64,000 nucleotides of DNA from Moraxella caviae. GTDB lineage: Bacteria > Pseudomonadota > Gammaproteobacteria > Pseudomonadales > Moraxellaceae. Each line of letters starts with the position of its first letter. Position 1 is the first letter of the stretch. The translations under genes were made by a program, and so were the position numbers. Where the stretch lies: positions 1 to 64,000 of the forward strand of contig NZ_MUXU01000035.1 of the NCBI RefSeq assembly GCF_002014985.1, written 5' to 3'. A model generated the notes under the pieces. It was not told where the DNA came from. It made no database searches and saw only the letters and a program-made list of their open reading frames with translations. Shown piece after piece: positions 10,520 to 19,870 of this stretch.

Positions 10520-10684
10520 TGGTTTGGGTGTGAAAATTTGAATTAAGTATTTGAATTGAATGTTTAAATCAAATATTGATAAACTGGCTAAAATCTTATA
10601 AAGTACGAATTTACCAACAATTTTTAGATTTTAGCCAGAAAAAAGCCAAAGTATTTCAATCATTGATTTTAAAAGGAAGTAATT

Positions 10685-12460
10685 ATGACTTTGCAGTATC
10701 ATGCGCCATTAGATGAAATGCGTTTTACGCTCAAAGACGTATTTGACGCGCCAAAATTTTGGCAAAGTACGCCAAAACTTGCTCACGTTGATGAAGAAAC
10801 GGTGGACATGATTTTGGACGAAATGGCACGGTTTAGCAGCGAAGTGCTGCTGCCGCTTAACCAATCTGGCGATGACGAAAGCGCACAATATTTGGGCGAT
10901 GGCGTGGTAAAAACGCCAAAAGGCTACAAGGAGGCCTTTGCTGCTTATGCCGAAGCAGGCTGGATTGGGCTTGGTGGCGATGAGCAATATGGCGGTCAAG
11001 CCATGCCAAAGATGGTTACCATGCTGACCGAAGAAATGCTGTTTGCCACCAACCAAGCTTTTGCGCTGTACCCAAATCTGACCGTGGGCGCAAGTCTGTG
11101 CCTGATGGCGGCAGCCAGCGATGAGCAAAAGGCGCTGTATTTGCCGAAGCTGTACTCTGGCGAATGGGCAGGGACGATGTGCCTAACCGAAGCGCACGCT
11201 GGCACGGATTTGGGAATCATTAAGACCAAAGCCGTACCAAATGCGGACGGCAGCTACGCCATCACAGGTACGAAAATTTTTATCACAGGCGGTGAGCATG
11301 ATTTGGCGCAAAATATCGTGCATTTGGTGCTTGCCAAATTACCCGATGCACCAGCAGGTTCTAAGGGGATTTCGCTGTTCATCGTGCCAAAATTTTTGGT
11401 GAATGCTGATGGTTTGATGGGCGAGCGCAATGCGGTGCAGGCAGGCTCTATTGAGCATAAAATGGGCATCAAGGCATCGGCAACGTGCGTGATGAATTTT
11501 GATGGCGCAACGGGCTATCTGGTGGGTGAGCCGAACACTGGGCTTGCGGCGATGTTTGTGATGATGAATTATGAGCGCGTAACCATGGGGCTGCAGGGTC
11601 TTGGCGCGAGCGTACTGGCTTATCAAAATGCTTGCGCTTATGCCCAAGATCGCTTGCAAGGGCGTGCGGATACAGGCGTAAAAAATGCCGATAAAGTGGC
11701 GGACAGCATTATCCATCATGGCGATGTGCGCCGAATGCTGCTAAACGCCAAGGCAAACAGTGTGGCGGCGCGTACCTTTGCGATGTATGTGGCACGCCAG
11801 TTGGACGAAGCCAAATTTGGCGAAAATCCAGAGGCCAAGGCGGCTGCCCATGCGAAAGTTGCGCTATTAACCCCAATCGCTAAGGCGTTTTTGACCGACC
11901 GAGCTTTTGCGGCGGCGGTGGATTGCCAGCAGGTGTTTGGCGGACATGGCTACATCAAAGAATGGGGCATGGAGCAAATCGTGCGTGATGTGCGTATTTC
12001 GCAGATTTATGAAGGCACGAACAGCATTCAGGCGCTGGATTTGTTGGGACGTAAGACCGTCAAGGATAATGGCGCAGCGATGTTTGCTTTCATTGACGAA
12101 GTACGCACGGCAGCAGCGGCATTACAAAGCGAGCATAGCATTAAAGAAGCGACTTTAAATGCTGCCAAGCGAGTGCAGGATTTGACCGAGCATTTGCTGG
12201 CAAGTGCTAAGAGCGACCCAAGCGCCATCAATGCTTGTGCGGTGGATTATCTGGGCGCGGTGGGTTATTTGTGCTATGCCTATATGTATGTGCTGATTGT
12301 GGCAGCAGCGACGGATAAGACAGGCGAGTTTTATGCTGATAAGCTCAAACTGGCGCAGTATTTTAGCGAGCGCAACCTGCCGCAGCTGTACGCCCATGCC
12401 GACATGGCGCAAGCAGGCTCAAAGTCCATCATGCAATTTGACGCAGGCTTTTTCCAGTAG
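10685..12460 (+). CDS. Acyl-CoA dehydrogenase (large class), copy 2
   Basis: At 591 aa this is a tandem paralogue of the preceding gene, with the same motif order: CLTEAHAGTDLG near 162, FGGHGYIKEWGMEQIVRD near 418, and YEGTNSIQ near 441, where the residue matching the glutamate of copy 1 (TTEIQ) is Ser (TNSIQ). The acidic residue of the YEG triplet itself is kept in both. It should also oxidise acyl-CoA esters using FAD and pass electrons to ETF. A 56-bp stretch (11450-11505) is identical to 9437-9492 in copy 1, more than the surrounding divergence would predict. The start has a good AAGGAAG ribosome site. The pair likely arose by duplication and may differ in chain-length preference. Confidence 0.92.
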   Translation: MTLQYHAPLDEMRFTLKDVFDAPKFWQSTPKLAHVDEETVDMILDEMARFSSEVLLPLNQSGDDESAQYLGDGVVKTPKGYKEAFAAYAEAGWIGLGGDEQYGGQAMPKMVTMLTEEMLFATNQAFALYPNLTVGASLCLMAAASDEQKALYLPKLYSGEWAGTMCLTEAHAGTDLGIIKTKAVPNADGSYAITGTKIFITGGEHDLAQNIVHLVLAKLPDAPAGSKGISLFIVPKFLVNADGLMGERNAVQAGSIEHKMGIKASATCVMNFDGATGYLVGEPNTGLAAMFVMMNYERVTMGLQGLGASVLAYQNACAYAQDRLQGRADTGVKNADKVADSIIHHGDVRRMLLNAKANSVAARTFAMYVARQLDEAKFGENPEAKAAAHAKVALLTPIAKAFLTDRAFAAAVDCQQVFGGHGYIKEWGMEQIVRDVRISQIYEGTNSIQALDLLGRKTVKDNGAAMFAFIDEVRTAAAALQSEHSIKEATLNAAKRVQDLTEHLLASAKSDPSAINACAVDYLGAVGYLCYAYMYVLIVAAATDKTGEFYADKLKLAQYFSERNLPQLYAHADMAQAGSKSIMQFDAGFFQ

Positions 12461-12548
12461 TTTTGTTGGTTTGATGGTGTTTTGACTTGTAAGCGTAAGG
12501 TGCGCGTAAAAACCGTACTTGCTAAAACCGCATTTATCAAAAACACCA

Positions 12549-12584
12549 AAACAAAGCACGCTCTTGATGGGCGTGTTTTTGTTT
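12549..12584 (+). terminator. Intrinsic terminator after acyl-CoA dehydrogenase copy 2
   Basis: A CACGC/GCGTG core with A/T-rich flanks (AAAACAAAG and TTTTTGTTT) folds into a hairpin ending in a T-rich tract, about 90 nt after the stop codon. Confidence 0.65.
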
Positions 12585-12699
12585 GCCTTTTCAGACTTAA
12601 AAATTGGCTGCATGATTTGAATTCTGGACAGATAAGGGATTTGCCAATACAGCTTGTCAAGGAATGTTTTCACTGTGGTTTATTGTCTGATTTCTTATT

Positions 12700-12726
12700 A
12701 AACCCTGCTTTTTGCAGGGTTTTGTG
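12700..12726 (+). terminator. Second terminator-like hairpin
   Basis: AAACCCTGC-TTTTT-GCAGGGTTTTG is a tight 8-9 bp hairpin with a short T run. It sits directly before the promoter element at 12723 and would insulate the next gene. Nothing coding is seen between 12461 and 12849. Confidence 0.65.
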
Positions 12727-12733
12727 CTAAAAT
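12723..12733 (+). promoter_or_regulatory. Extended -10 element for the Gcr-like gene
   Basis: TGTGCTAAAAT is identical to the element upstream of metH. It would start transcription near 12740 and leave a leader of about 110 nt before the ATG at 12850. Confidence 0.45.
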
Positions 12734-12849
12734 GGTGCGTTTGACGCTGGATTTTCTATACAATTTTACAAAATCCAAGACAAGTTTTTCAAAATAAAAT
12801 CTATAAAAACAAACAGTTATGATTAAGACGACAACCAACGGAGCGCAGC

Positions 12850-15156
12850 ATGAAAGGTGAGCTGACGGATTTGCAGCACATTTTACAGCACATCGCCATG
12901 CTCAGTGATTTGCCAGAGCCAAGCTCGCTTAAGCGCTTGGTGGGCGCATTGCGTGTGGCGGATGGCGATGAAGAAGCTGCCAACGCCAAGATTGACGAGC
13001 TGATTGAAGTGCTGCGTGAAAACCCTGAGTATGGCGCAGGGCTTGCGGCGTTTGTGCTGCGGCTGACCAATCAGTACAACCAAATGCGCCTGTACACCGA
13101 CACAGGCATTGCGTCTGATCACAGCTTTTCGCACAGCATGAATCGTTTAATTGGTCATCGGTTTTTGCCGCTGCTGCCTGATGAAAATTCGGTGGTGGAG
13201 CTTGCCGATTATTTGTTTGATCATCGCAATGATTTGCGCTGGCTGCGCAGCATTAAAGAAGAGCGCTGGGACAGCTTGGTGGAGCTTTTGCGTGTGGACG
13301 CCAAGGATTTGGGCTTGGTGGCGACCGCCAAAAACAGCATTCTAAACGCCATCGTGATTTTGTCTTATCGTATCAGCGGCATGGGGCTGCACCCTGATTT
13401 GATGGACGCTTATCCACAAATGCTTAATCATTCAGCGGCGTTTGTGGCACAAAACCAAGAAGCTGTGCTGTTTGTCAATCAATACCGTAAAGCGCACGAG
13501 CTGGATTCTTTGACAGACGTTAAGCCTGAAGAAGACGTCAGTCCTGCGCCGCTTTTGGTGATGCTTGAGCAGTGCGAAAACATCGTTACCAATGTCAGAA
13601 AGCGCATTTATAAAACGGGCATTTCCATTCGTGTTACCAATATTTTGGTGCGCCTTGAGCAAAGTTTGCACCGCTTGGAGCTTTTGATTGAGCTGGTGAC
13701 GGATTCGCAAAAACGCCGTGATACTGCGGTGGTGGAGCTGATGGGGCAGGTGGCTTATACCGCCAAGACACGTTATAGTTTTGGGCGTTTGATTGAAAAC
13801 AACACCAAACTTTTGTCGCGTAAAGTTACCGAGAACGCCAGCCGTGTGGGCGAGCATTACATCAGCACCGACAAAGCAGGCTACCGCAAAATGTATAAAA
13901 AAGCGGCGATTGGTGGCTTTTTTATCGCATTTATGGCGACGATTAAGATTCTTGGCTCACGCTTGGTGCTGGCACCGATCGGCAATGCCTTTATGAACAG
14001 CATGATTTATGGCTTGGGCTTTGTGGTGATTCACATTGCGCACGGCACAGTGGCAACCAAGCAGCCTGCGATGACGGCAGCGGCAATCGCCTCCACCATC
14101 TCAGAAGGCAAGGGTTCTGGCAGCCGTAAAACGCAGCAACTCACCAAGTTATCCGAGCTGATCGTGGATATTTTGCGCACGCAATTTGTGGCGATTTTGG
14201 GTAACATTTCCATCGCTATGCCGTTGGCGTTTGCCATTGCTTATGGCTGGCTGCATTATTATGGCGTGCCGATGATTGACGGCAAAAAGGCGGCGCATTT
14301 ATTGCACGACCTAAATCCGTTTGAGTCGCTGTCTTTACCGCACGCAGCGATCGCAGGCGTGTATTTGTTCTTATCGGGACTCATCAGCGGCTATTATGAC
14401 AACTTGGCGGCGTACAATAAAATCGGTGAGCGTTTGCGCCGTCATCGATTGTTGTCGTATTTGATGCCAAGCACTTGGCAAACCAAGCTGGGCGATTTTG
14501 TGGAAGCGAACCTTGGCGCCATCATGGGTAATTTTATCTTTGGTTGCTTTTTGGGTAGCACCGCCACCATCGGCTATATGCTTGGCTTGCCGCTCGATAT
14601 TCGTCACATCGCCTTTGCGTCCGCAAACTTTGTGCATGGGTTGTTTTACTTATCACCTGCTGATTTGACGTGGCAATTGGCGCTCATTTCGTTCATCGGT
14701 GTGCTGCTTATTGGCATGGTGAACTTGATGGTGAGTTTTTCGCTGGCGTTATTTGTGGCGCTGCGCTCTAAAGAAGTGGAATTTTTTGAGTGGAAAAAAC
14801 TCAACGGCTTGGTATTTGCGCACTTTTTGGTGCGTCCGTTTGACTTTATTTTGCCGCGCAATGAATCGGTGAAATACTCGCAGATTGACAGCGAAGGGCG
14901 TGTGATTTACGAAGACACGCCAGACGAAAAAGAGCCGCAAACGCGCGTGCTGTCGGATAATTATGTGGTGCGCCGTTTGGGCATTCTGGGCAAGAAAAAA
15001 GATAAGGAAAAGGAAAAAGAAGCGGAGAAGGCTGCCGATGTGCCAGCCGAGCTTGCCGAGCAGACGGACGGCAAATCTGAGCAAAAAAGCGAAGATTATG
15101 CAGGCGCAACCAATCATTTGCCTAAGCCTGATAAGCCACCGAAATTACCGAAGTGA
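12850..15156 (+). CDS. Gcr-type site-specific recombinase family membrane protein
   Basis: This 768-aa protein resembles the family named site-specific recombinase (gonococcal crossover recombinase, Gcr) in Neisseria and Moraxella. The first 340 residues are soluble and helical. From about residue 350 there are several hydrophobic spans (IGGFFIAFMATIKILG, NSMIYGLGFVVIHIAHG, SIAMPLAFAIAYGWLHYY, AAIAGVYLFLSGLISGYYDN and later ones), so it is clearly an integral membrane protein. That sits oddly with a recombinase role, and the family name may be misleading. The charged C-terminal tail (KKKDKEKEKEAEKAA) is low complexity. It stands alone between terminators. The start ATG follows GGAGCGCAGC, a weak but usable ribosome site. 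Confidence 0.8.
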   Translation: MKGELTDLQHILQHIAMLSDLPEPSSLKRLVGALRVADGDEEAANAKIDELIEVLRENPEYGAGLAAFVLRLTNQYNQMRLYTDTGIASDHSFSHSMNRLIGHRFLPLLPDENSVVELADYLFDHRNDLRWLRSIKEERWDSLVELLRVDAKDLGLVATAKNSILNAIVILSYRISGMGLHPDLMDAYPQMLNHSAAFVAQNQEAVLFVNQYRKAHELDSLTDVKPEEDVSPAPLLVMLEQCENIVTNVRKRIYKTGISIRVTNILVRLEQSLHRLELLIELVTDSQKRRDTAVVELMGQVAYTAKTRYSFGRLIENNTKLLSRKVTENASRVGEHYISTDKAGYRKMYKKAAIGGFFIAFMATIKILGSRLVLAPIGNAFMNSMIYGLGFVVIHIAHGTVATKQPAMTAAAIASTISEGKGSGSRKTQQLTKLSELIVDILRTQFVAILGNISIAMPLAFAIAYGWLHYYGVPMIDGKKAAHLLHDLNPFESLSLPHAAIAGVYLFLSGLISGYYDNLAAYNKIGERLRRHRLLSYLMPSTWQTKLGDFVEANLGAIMGNFIFGCFLGSTATIGYMLGLPLDIRHIAFASANFVHGLFYLSPADLTWQLALISFIGVLLIGMVNLMVSFSLALFVALRSKEVEFFEWKKLNGLVFAHFLVRPFDFILPRNESVKYSQIDSEGRVIYEDTPDEKEPQTRVLSDNYVVRRLGILGKKKDKEKEKEAEKAADVPAELAEQTDGKSEQKSEDYAGATNHLPKPDKPPKLPK

Positions 15157-15176
15157 TTTTTATCTGAGCTAAACAC

Positions 15177-15210
15177 CAAAACCACTGCTTTTATTAGGCG
15201 GTGGTTTTTG
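15177..15210 (+). terminator. Intrinsic terminator after the Gcr-like gene
   Basis: CAAAACCACTGC and GCGGTGGTTTTTG pair with one mismatch or wobble around TTTTATTAG, ending in T5, about 20 nt after the stop. Confidence 0.8.
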
Positions 15211-15250
15211 TTGGTTTGTAAAAATTAAAGCGCAAAATGCCAAATTTCGC

Positions 15251-15282
15251 TTGATTTTGCGGGGGGGGGGGTGAGCTATACT
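15251..15282 (+). promoter_or_regulatory. Promoter with an 11-G tract in its spacer
   Basis: TTGATT (15251-15256) and TATACT (15277-15282) are good -35 and -10 hexamers, 20 nt apart. Eleven consecutive G (15261-15271) occupy the spacer. With eight G the spacing would be the optimal 17. The likely start of transcription is near 15289, 31 nt before the DUF6636-like ATG. Length change by slippage would alter promoter strength, as known for several Neisseria and Moraxella genes. Confidence 0.75.
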
Positions 15283-15319
15283 AGCTGATGTGATTTGTTG
15301 TTTTTATTAAGGAGTTGTT

Positions 15320-15706
15320 ATGAAAAAAGTATTGGCGGCTTGTGGATTATTGCTCAGTTCTACGGCCTTTGCTGGTTTCGGTGCTGATTCGGAAGCAGCG
15401 TTTAACTTTCAAACGCCAAGCGGAAATATTTATTGCGTTGGCGATGAGTATGGCGAAGAAAGTTTTATTTTGTGTCAAATTGCTTCTGTGACCACAGGAT
15501 ATTTTAACTATGGCGTTAATGCGCGCCGCTCGTATGCGAATGTGGTAACCAACTATGCATTTAGTGAAAATCGTGCCACCTTGGGTTATGGTCAAACCGT
15601 GCGTGGTGGAGTATGGTCTTGCACCAGTCAAAAAACAGGCTTAACGTGCAAAAATAAAAAAGGCAACGGATTTTTCCTGAGTCGCAAATCTCAGAAAAAA
15701 TGGTGA
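15320..15706 (+). CDS. Exported DUF6636-like protein
   Basis: The 128-aa product begins with a clear Sec signal peptide (MKKVLAACGLLLSSTAFAG), cleaved after AFA. The mature part has FQTPSGNIYCVGD near residue 32 and ends with TGLTCKNKKGNGFFLSRK. This pairing is typical of the small DUF6636 family as I recall it. Four cysteines in the mature part could form two disulfides. A periplasmic or secreted location is likely; no activity is known to me. A strong AAGGAG site fixes the start. The promoter just upstream contains an 11-G tract, so expression is probably phase variable. Hairpin-forming repeats follow the gene and may end transcription. Confidence 0.75.
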   Translation: MKKVLAACGLLLSSTAFAGFGADSEAAFNFQTPSGNIYCVGDEYGEESFILCQIASVTTGYFNYGVNARRSYANVVTNYAFSENRATLGYGQTVRGGVWSCTSQKTGLTCKNKKGNGFFLSRKSQKKW

Positions 15707-15755
15707 TTTGACGAATTTGTGTATTGAATGAATTTTTAAAGCAAGCAGCAAGGAC

Positions 15756-15846
15756 TGCAGGTTGTTAGCATAAGCATAACCCAACATTCTGTGCGGTAAA
15801 TTTTATTCTAAACGTTGGATTTTTATTCCGTTTAGTTCAACCTGCA
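15756..15846. repeat. AACCCAAC-family repeat element, copy A
   Basis: A 91-bp segment bounded by TGCAGGTTG and its exact complement CAACCTGCA. Inside are AACCCAAC and a partly matching ACGTTGGATTT. It belongs to the same family as the element at 15990-16078. Confidence 0.6.
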
Positions 15847-15900
15847 TTTTAAGCTAAAAAACCGCCCATGGTTCGACAAGCTCACCACGAACGGTTTTTT
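15828..15900. repeat. 73-bp direct repeat, copy 1 (REP-like hairpin)
   Basis: This is nearly identical to 16061-16133, with only the TGC/CAC triplet differing. It contains AAAAAACCG...CGGTTTTTT and an inner GTTCG...CGAAC, making a two-part hairpin that ends in T6. The inner word TTCGACAAGCTCACCACGAA belongs to a REP-like type seen in many proteobacteria. A third, degraded copy lies at about 15906-15942. Confidence 0.8.
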
Positions 15901-15989
15901 CATTTATGGTTTGATGCACTCACCATGAATGGTTTTTTAATATCCCATGTATTTTCTGTTCATTTTTAGTTTGCCAAAGGGTAAAAGCT

Positions 15990-16078
15990 GTAGGCTGGGT
16001 TAGCGTAAGCGTAACCCAACAAATTTAAAGACAGCTTCTTAAATTTGTTGGGTTTTTACTCCGTTTAGTTCAACCCAC
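15990..16078. repeat. AACCCAAC-family repeat element, copy B
   Basis: It contains a perfect 16-bp inverted repeat (16013-16028 with 16039-16054, sequence AACCCAACAAATTTAA) around a 10-nt loop, flanked by GTAGGCTGGGTT and CAACCCACAT. Together with copy A and the 73-bp repeats it fills the gap from 15707 to 16255, in which I see no gene. Confidence 0.7.
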
Positions 16079-16133
16079 ATTTTAAGCTAAAAAACCGCCC
16101 ATGGTTCGACAAGCTCACCACGAACGGTTTTTT
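16061..16133. repeat. 73-bp direct repeat, copy 2 (REP-like hairpin)
   Basis: This is the second copy of the 73-bp unit at 15828-15900, with the same hairpin and T6 tail. A further AACCCAACCTAC word follows at about 16209-16221. Confidence 0.8.
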
Positions 16134-16255
16134 AATTTACGGTTTGGCGTGTCCGCCACAAACGTTTTTAGGGATAACTCATTGAATTTGTTGGGTTTTC
16201 GTTTCACTCAACCCAACCTACATCTCACCACCTAACTCAATTTTTACAAACCCAT

Positions 16256-16288
16256 AAAAAACCCAGCCTTTGAAAGACTGGGTTTTTT
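16256..16288 (-). terminator. Intrinsic terminator of the gcv operon
   Basis: AAAAAACCCAG and CTGGGTTTTTT pair perfectly (11 bp) around an 11-nt loop, 24 nt beyond the gcvP stop on the minus strand. The symmetric A/T arms make it able to work in both directions. Confidence 0.88.
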
Positions 16289-16311
16289 AGTTGGCTTTAA
16301 GAATTTATAAA

Positions 16312-19167
16312 TTACTCTTCATAATTCTCAATGCTTGGGCAAGAGCAAATCAAATTCTTATCGCCGTAGACATCGTCTACACGTCCCACGCTTGGCCAGA
16401 ATTTATGCGCACGCACATAATCCAGCGGGAATGCGGCATAATCACGGCTATAAGGACGCGCCCACTCATCGGCAGTTACCACGCTTGCGGTGTGTGGTGC
16501 GTTCACCAGTGGGTTGTTGTCGCTTGGATATTTGCCAGCTTTAACGTCCAGAGCTTCTTGCTTGATTTGTTTTAAAGCAGCGATAAAACGGTCAAGCTCA
16601 TCAATGCTCTCAGATTCAGTCGGCTCAATCATCAGCGTACCAGCAACAGGGAAGCTCATCGTTGGTGCGTGGAAGCCGTAGTCCATCAGGCGCTTGGCGA
16701 TGTCGGTCTCGGTGATGCCAGTTTCTTCTTTTAGCGGGCGAATGTCAATGATGCACTCGTGCGCCACATAGCCGTTTTTGCCTGTGTACAGCACTGGGTA
16801 GTCGTCAGACAGTGATTTGGCGATGTAGTTGGCATTTAGTAGCGCACGCTTGGTGGCTGACACCAGACCATCACCGCCCATCATGGTGATGTACATCCAT
16901 GAGATTGGCAAAATGCTGGCTGAGCCATAAGCCGCTGCTGAAACTGCAGTTTGACCGTCTTTGGCATTAAACACACCTGTTACGCTGTGGCTTGCGATGA
17001 ATGGCGCAAGGTGCGATTTTAGACCAATCGGACCCATGCCCGGGCCGCCGCCGCCATGTGGGATACAGAAAGTTTTGTGCAGGTTCATGTGTAGCACGTC
17101 TGCGCCCACGTCTGCAGGCTGCATTAAGCCCACTTGAGCGTTCATGTTCGCACCGTCCATGTACACTTGACCGCCGTGTTTGTGAATCAAATCACAAATA
17201 TCACGAATGCCTTCTTCAAACACGCCGTGCGTTGATGGATAAGTAATCATCAGCGCGCCCAGATTTGCCGAATGTTCTTCGCATTTTTTCGCCAAATCGT
17301 CCAAATCCACGTTGCCGTTGTCATCGGTGGCAACCACCACCACTTTCATGCCCATCATCTGTGCGGTAGCAGGGTTGGTGCCGTGCGCTGAGCGTGGGAT
17401 CAGGCAGACATTGCGGTTGGTTTGACCTAGGCTTTCATGATAACGGCGAATCGCCAAAAGACCTGCGTATTCACCAGATGCACCAGAGTTTGGCTGCATA
17501 CTGATTTCATCAAAGCCTGTGATGGCTTTCAGCTGAGTTTGCAGGCTGTCAATCATTTCAATGTAGCCTTTCACTTCATCGCTTGGCGCAAATGGGTGAA
17601 CGTTGGCAAACTCATTCCAAGTAATCGGCAGCATTTCGCTCGTGGCGTTTAGCTTCATGGTACAAGAACCCAGCGAAATCATGCTGCGGTTCATCGCCAA
17701 GTCTTTGTCTTCCAGCGATTTTAGGTAGCGCAGCATTTGATGCTCGGTATGGTAGCTGCTGAAAGTTGGGTGTGTCAAGATGGCGTCTGTGCGATTTAGA
17801 TCGCCAAGCACGTTTTCAGCGGTGTCAAGCGCACCTGCTGCACCGAAAAATTCGCACAGTTTGGCAAAGTCGGCTTGCTCGGTCAGCTCGTTAAACGCCA
17901 CAGATAGGGCGGTTTCGCTGGCACGCCACAGGGTGTAGCCGCTGTCTTTGGCGGTGTTATAGATGCTGTCGGCTTTTGCTTTGTCGCCACATTCTACATA
18001 CACGGTGTCAAAAAATAGGTCGTGCTTGACGGTGAAGCCAGCGCCTTTTACCGCTTTAGCAAAGGCGACCGCCAATGCGTGAATGCGAGTGGCGATGCGT
18101 TTTAGACCTTCGGCACCGTGGTACACTGCGTACATGCCTGCTAGGTTGGCAAGCAAAACTTGTGATGTGCAGATGTTTGAGTTGGCTTTTTCACGGCGAA
18201 TGTGCTGCTCGCGTGTTTGTAGTGCCATGCGTAGGGCGGTGTTGCCTTGTGCGTCTTTTGATACGCCAATGATACGGCCGGGGGCAGAGCGTTTGTCTTT
18301 GTCAGCAAAGGCGAAGTAAGCGGCGTGCGGGCCACCAAAGCCCATTGGAATGCCGAAACGCTGCGTGCTACCAAGGGCGATGTCTGCACCCATTTCGCGT
18401 GGTGATTTTAGCAGTACAAGGCTCATGATGTCCGCAGCCACGATGGCGTACGCGCCTTTTGCCTTGACTTTGGCGATGATGTCGGTCAAATCCACCACAT
18501 CGCCTTCTTTGCCCACATATTGAAAATACGCACCGAAATATTCGCCGCTTTCAGCCGTGGCAAAATCGCCCACCACTACGTCAAATTCAAAATATTTGGC
18601 GCGCGTACGAATTACGTCAAGCGTTTGCGGATAAGTGCGCTCGTCCACAAAAAAGACGTTTGATTTAGACTTGCTCACACGCTTTGCCATTGCCATTGCT
18701 TCAGCGGCAGCGGTGGCTTCGTCCAGCAAACTTGCGCCTGCCAAGTCCATGCCTGTCAAGTCAATGCACACTTGTTGGAAGTTTAGCAAAGCTTCTAGGC
18801 GACCTTGGGCGATTTCGGCTTGATAAGGGGTGTAAGCGGTGTACCAGCCCGGATTTTCTAGTACGTTGCGCTGGATAACTGCAGGTAGGCGAGCGGGGGC
18901 GTAGCCTTGACCGATGTAGCTTTTTGACACGGTGATGTTATCCGCCATGGTACGCAGTTTGGCAAGCGCTTCATGCTCGGTGGTGGCGTTTGGCAAATCC
19001 AGCGCTTTATTTAGGCGCACGGCTTTTGGCACAACTGCGTCCACAAAGCTGTCCAAGTCATTAAAGCCGACTTTCGCCAAGAGTTTATCTTGTCCGTCTT
19101 GTCCGCTTTTGCCCAAATGACGCTCAACAAAGGCGTTTTGGTTGAATAGGGTGTTGAAAGTTGTCAT
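16312..19167 (-). CDS. gcvP: Glycine dehydrogenase (decarboxylating), P-protein
   Basis: GcvP decarboxylates glycine with PLP and hands the aminomethyl group to lipoyl-GcvH. The single 951-aa chain is the fused homodimeric type, with N-half motifs ([29 protein letters not shown]) and the C-half PLP site [18 protein letters not shown], where Lys698 should hold the cofactor. I prefer the ATG at 19167, which lies 6 nt after AAGGA. The in-frame ATG two codons earlier overlaps that ribosome site. It is the last gene of the gcv operon, 168 nt after gcvH, and is followed by a strong terminator. Confidence 0.97.
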   Translation of the reverse strand: MTTFNTLFNQNAFVERHLGKSGQDGQDKLLAKVGFNDLDSFVDAVVPKAVRLNKALDLPNATTEHEALAKLRTMADNITVSKSYIGQGYAPARLPAVIQRNVLENPGWYTAYTPYQAEIAQGRLEALLNFQQVCIDLTGMDLAGASLLDEATAAAEAMAMAKRVSKSKSNVFFVDERTYPQTLDVIRTRAKYFEFDVVVGDFATAESGEYFGAYFQYVGKEGDVVDLTDIIAKVKAKGAYAIVAADIMSLVLLKSPREMGADIALGSTQRFGIPMGFGGPHAAYFAFADKDKRSAPGRIIGVSKDAQGNTALRMALQTREQHIRREKANSNICTSQVLLANLAGMYAVYHGAEGLKRIATRIHALAVAFAKAVKGAGFTVKHDLFFDTVYVECGDKAKADSIYNTAKDSGYTLWRASETALSVAFNELTEQADFAKLCEFFGAAGALDTAENVLGDLNRTDAILTHPTFSSYHTEHQMLRYLKSLEDKDLAMNRSMISLGSCTMKLNATSEMLPITWNEFANVHPFAPSDEVKGYIEMIDSLQTQLKAITGFDEISMQPNSGASGEYAGLLAIRRYHESLGQTNRNVCLIPRSAHGTNPATAQMMGMKVVVVATDDNGNVDLDDLAKKCEEHSANLGALMITYPSTHGVFEEGIRDICDLIHKHGGQVYMDGANMNAQVGLMQPADVGADVLHMNLHKTFCIPHGGGGPGMGPIGLKSHLAPFIASHSVTGVFNAKDGQTAVSAAAYGSASILPISWMYITMMGGDGLVSATKRALLNANYIAKSLSDDYPVLYTGKNGYVAHECIIDIRPLKEETGITETDIAKRLMDYGFHAPTMSFPVAGTLMIEPTESESIDELDRFIAALKQIKQEALDVKAGKYPSDNNPLVNAPHTASVVTADEWARPYSRDYAAFPLDYVRAHKFWPSVGRVDDVYGDKNLICSCPSIENYEE

Positions 19168-19335
19168 AACCATTCCTTATCTAAGTTTGACATAAAACAC
19201 AAAATTTGCTCGCCAAATGGTGCGGTTTTTGCGGTTATTTTGGTGATCGCGCGCAACATTGGGCGAAAAAACTTGACTGCAAACCGACTCTTGTCAGTTT
19301 GCAGTTTTGTCATCGCTGACTTGGCAGGCTTTAAA

Positions 19336-19716
19336 TTATAGACTGCTTTCGTACTCATCAGCCGTCATCAAACCATCATAATCGGCAGGGTTGCTTGGCT
19401 TGATTTTAAAGAACCATGCTTTGCCGTATGGGTCTTCGTTGGCAAGCTCTGGGCTGTCTACCAGCTCTTCGTTGATTTCTACGATTTCACCGCTAATCGG
19501 TGCGTACACGTCAGACGCTGCTTTTACGCTCTCAACGACAGCGATTTCGTCATCAGCGCTTACTTCCGCGCCCACTTCTGGCAAGTCAACGAACACCACA
19601 TCGCCAAGTAGGTCTTGGGCGTGGTCAGTGATACCAACGGTGATGATGCCGTCATCTTCAAGTTTTAGCCATTCGTGGCTGGCGACGTATTTTAGATCGC
19701 TTGGGATATTGCTCAT
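19336..19716 (-). CDS. gcvH: Glycine cleavage system H protein
   Basis: GcvH is the lipoylated carrier that shuttles the aminomethyl group between GcvP, GcvT and the lipoamide dehydrogenase. The 126-aa length is standard. Lys65 in the [14 protein letters not shown] motif is the lipoyl attachment site, and [19 protein letters not shown] is the usual C-terminal block. The start is fixed by AAGGAGAAAA. It lies between the two-gene insert (19871-20727) and gcvP, so its transcription from the gcvT riboswitch must pass through that insert unless a local promoter exists. Confidence 0.97.
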   Translation of the reverse strand: MSNIPSDLKYVASHEWLKLEDDGIITVGITDHAQDLLGDVVFVDLPEVGAEVSADDEIAVVESVKAASDVYAPISGEIVEINEELVDSPELANEDPYGKAWFFKIKPSNPADYDGLMTADEYESSL

Positions 19717-19800
19717 GGGGTTTTCTCCTTTGAGTGGTTAAGGTTAAAATTTAATTGTGTAAAGCTTGTGAGTTGGGTTTGTGGTATAAACTTAACGTAA

Positions 19801-19850
19801 TTTAAGAGTTGTTTGTTTTAAAATGTTGATTTTTTCCTTGCTAACCCAAC
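19801..19850. repeat. Direct repeat at the downstream edge of the gcv insert
   Basis: The stretch from 19821 to 19850 matches 20791-20820 at 24 of 30 positions. Both share AAAT, TGA, CCTTG and CCCAAC words. It is a degraded member of the AACCCAAC repeat family lying between gcvH and the small exported protein gene. Confidence 0.55.
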
Positions 19851-19870
19851 CGATAATTTGGTGATTGGCG

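Noticed and set aside
14995..15035. Lys/Glu-coding A/G-rich run in the Gcr-like gene as a phase-variable tract
   Set aside because: It is irregular, not a pure homopolymer or short tandem repeat, and encodes a simple charged tail.
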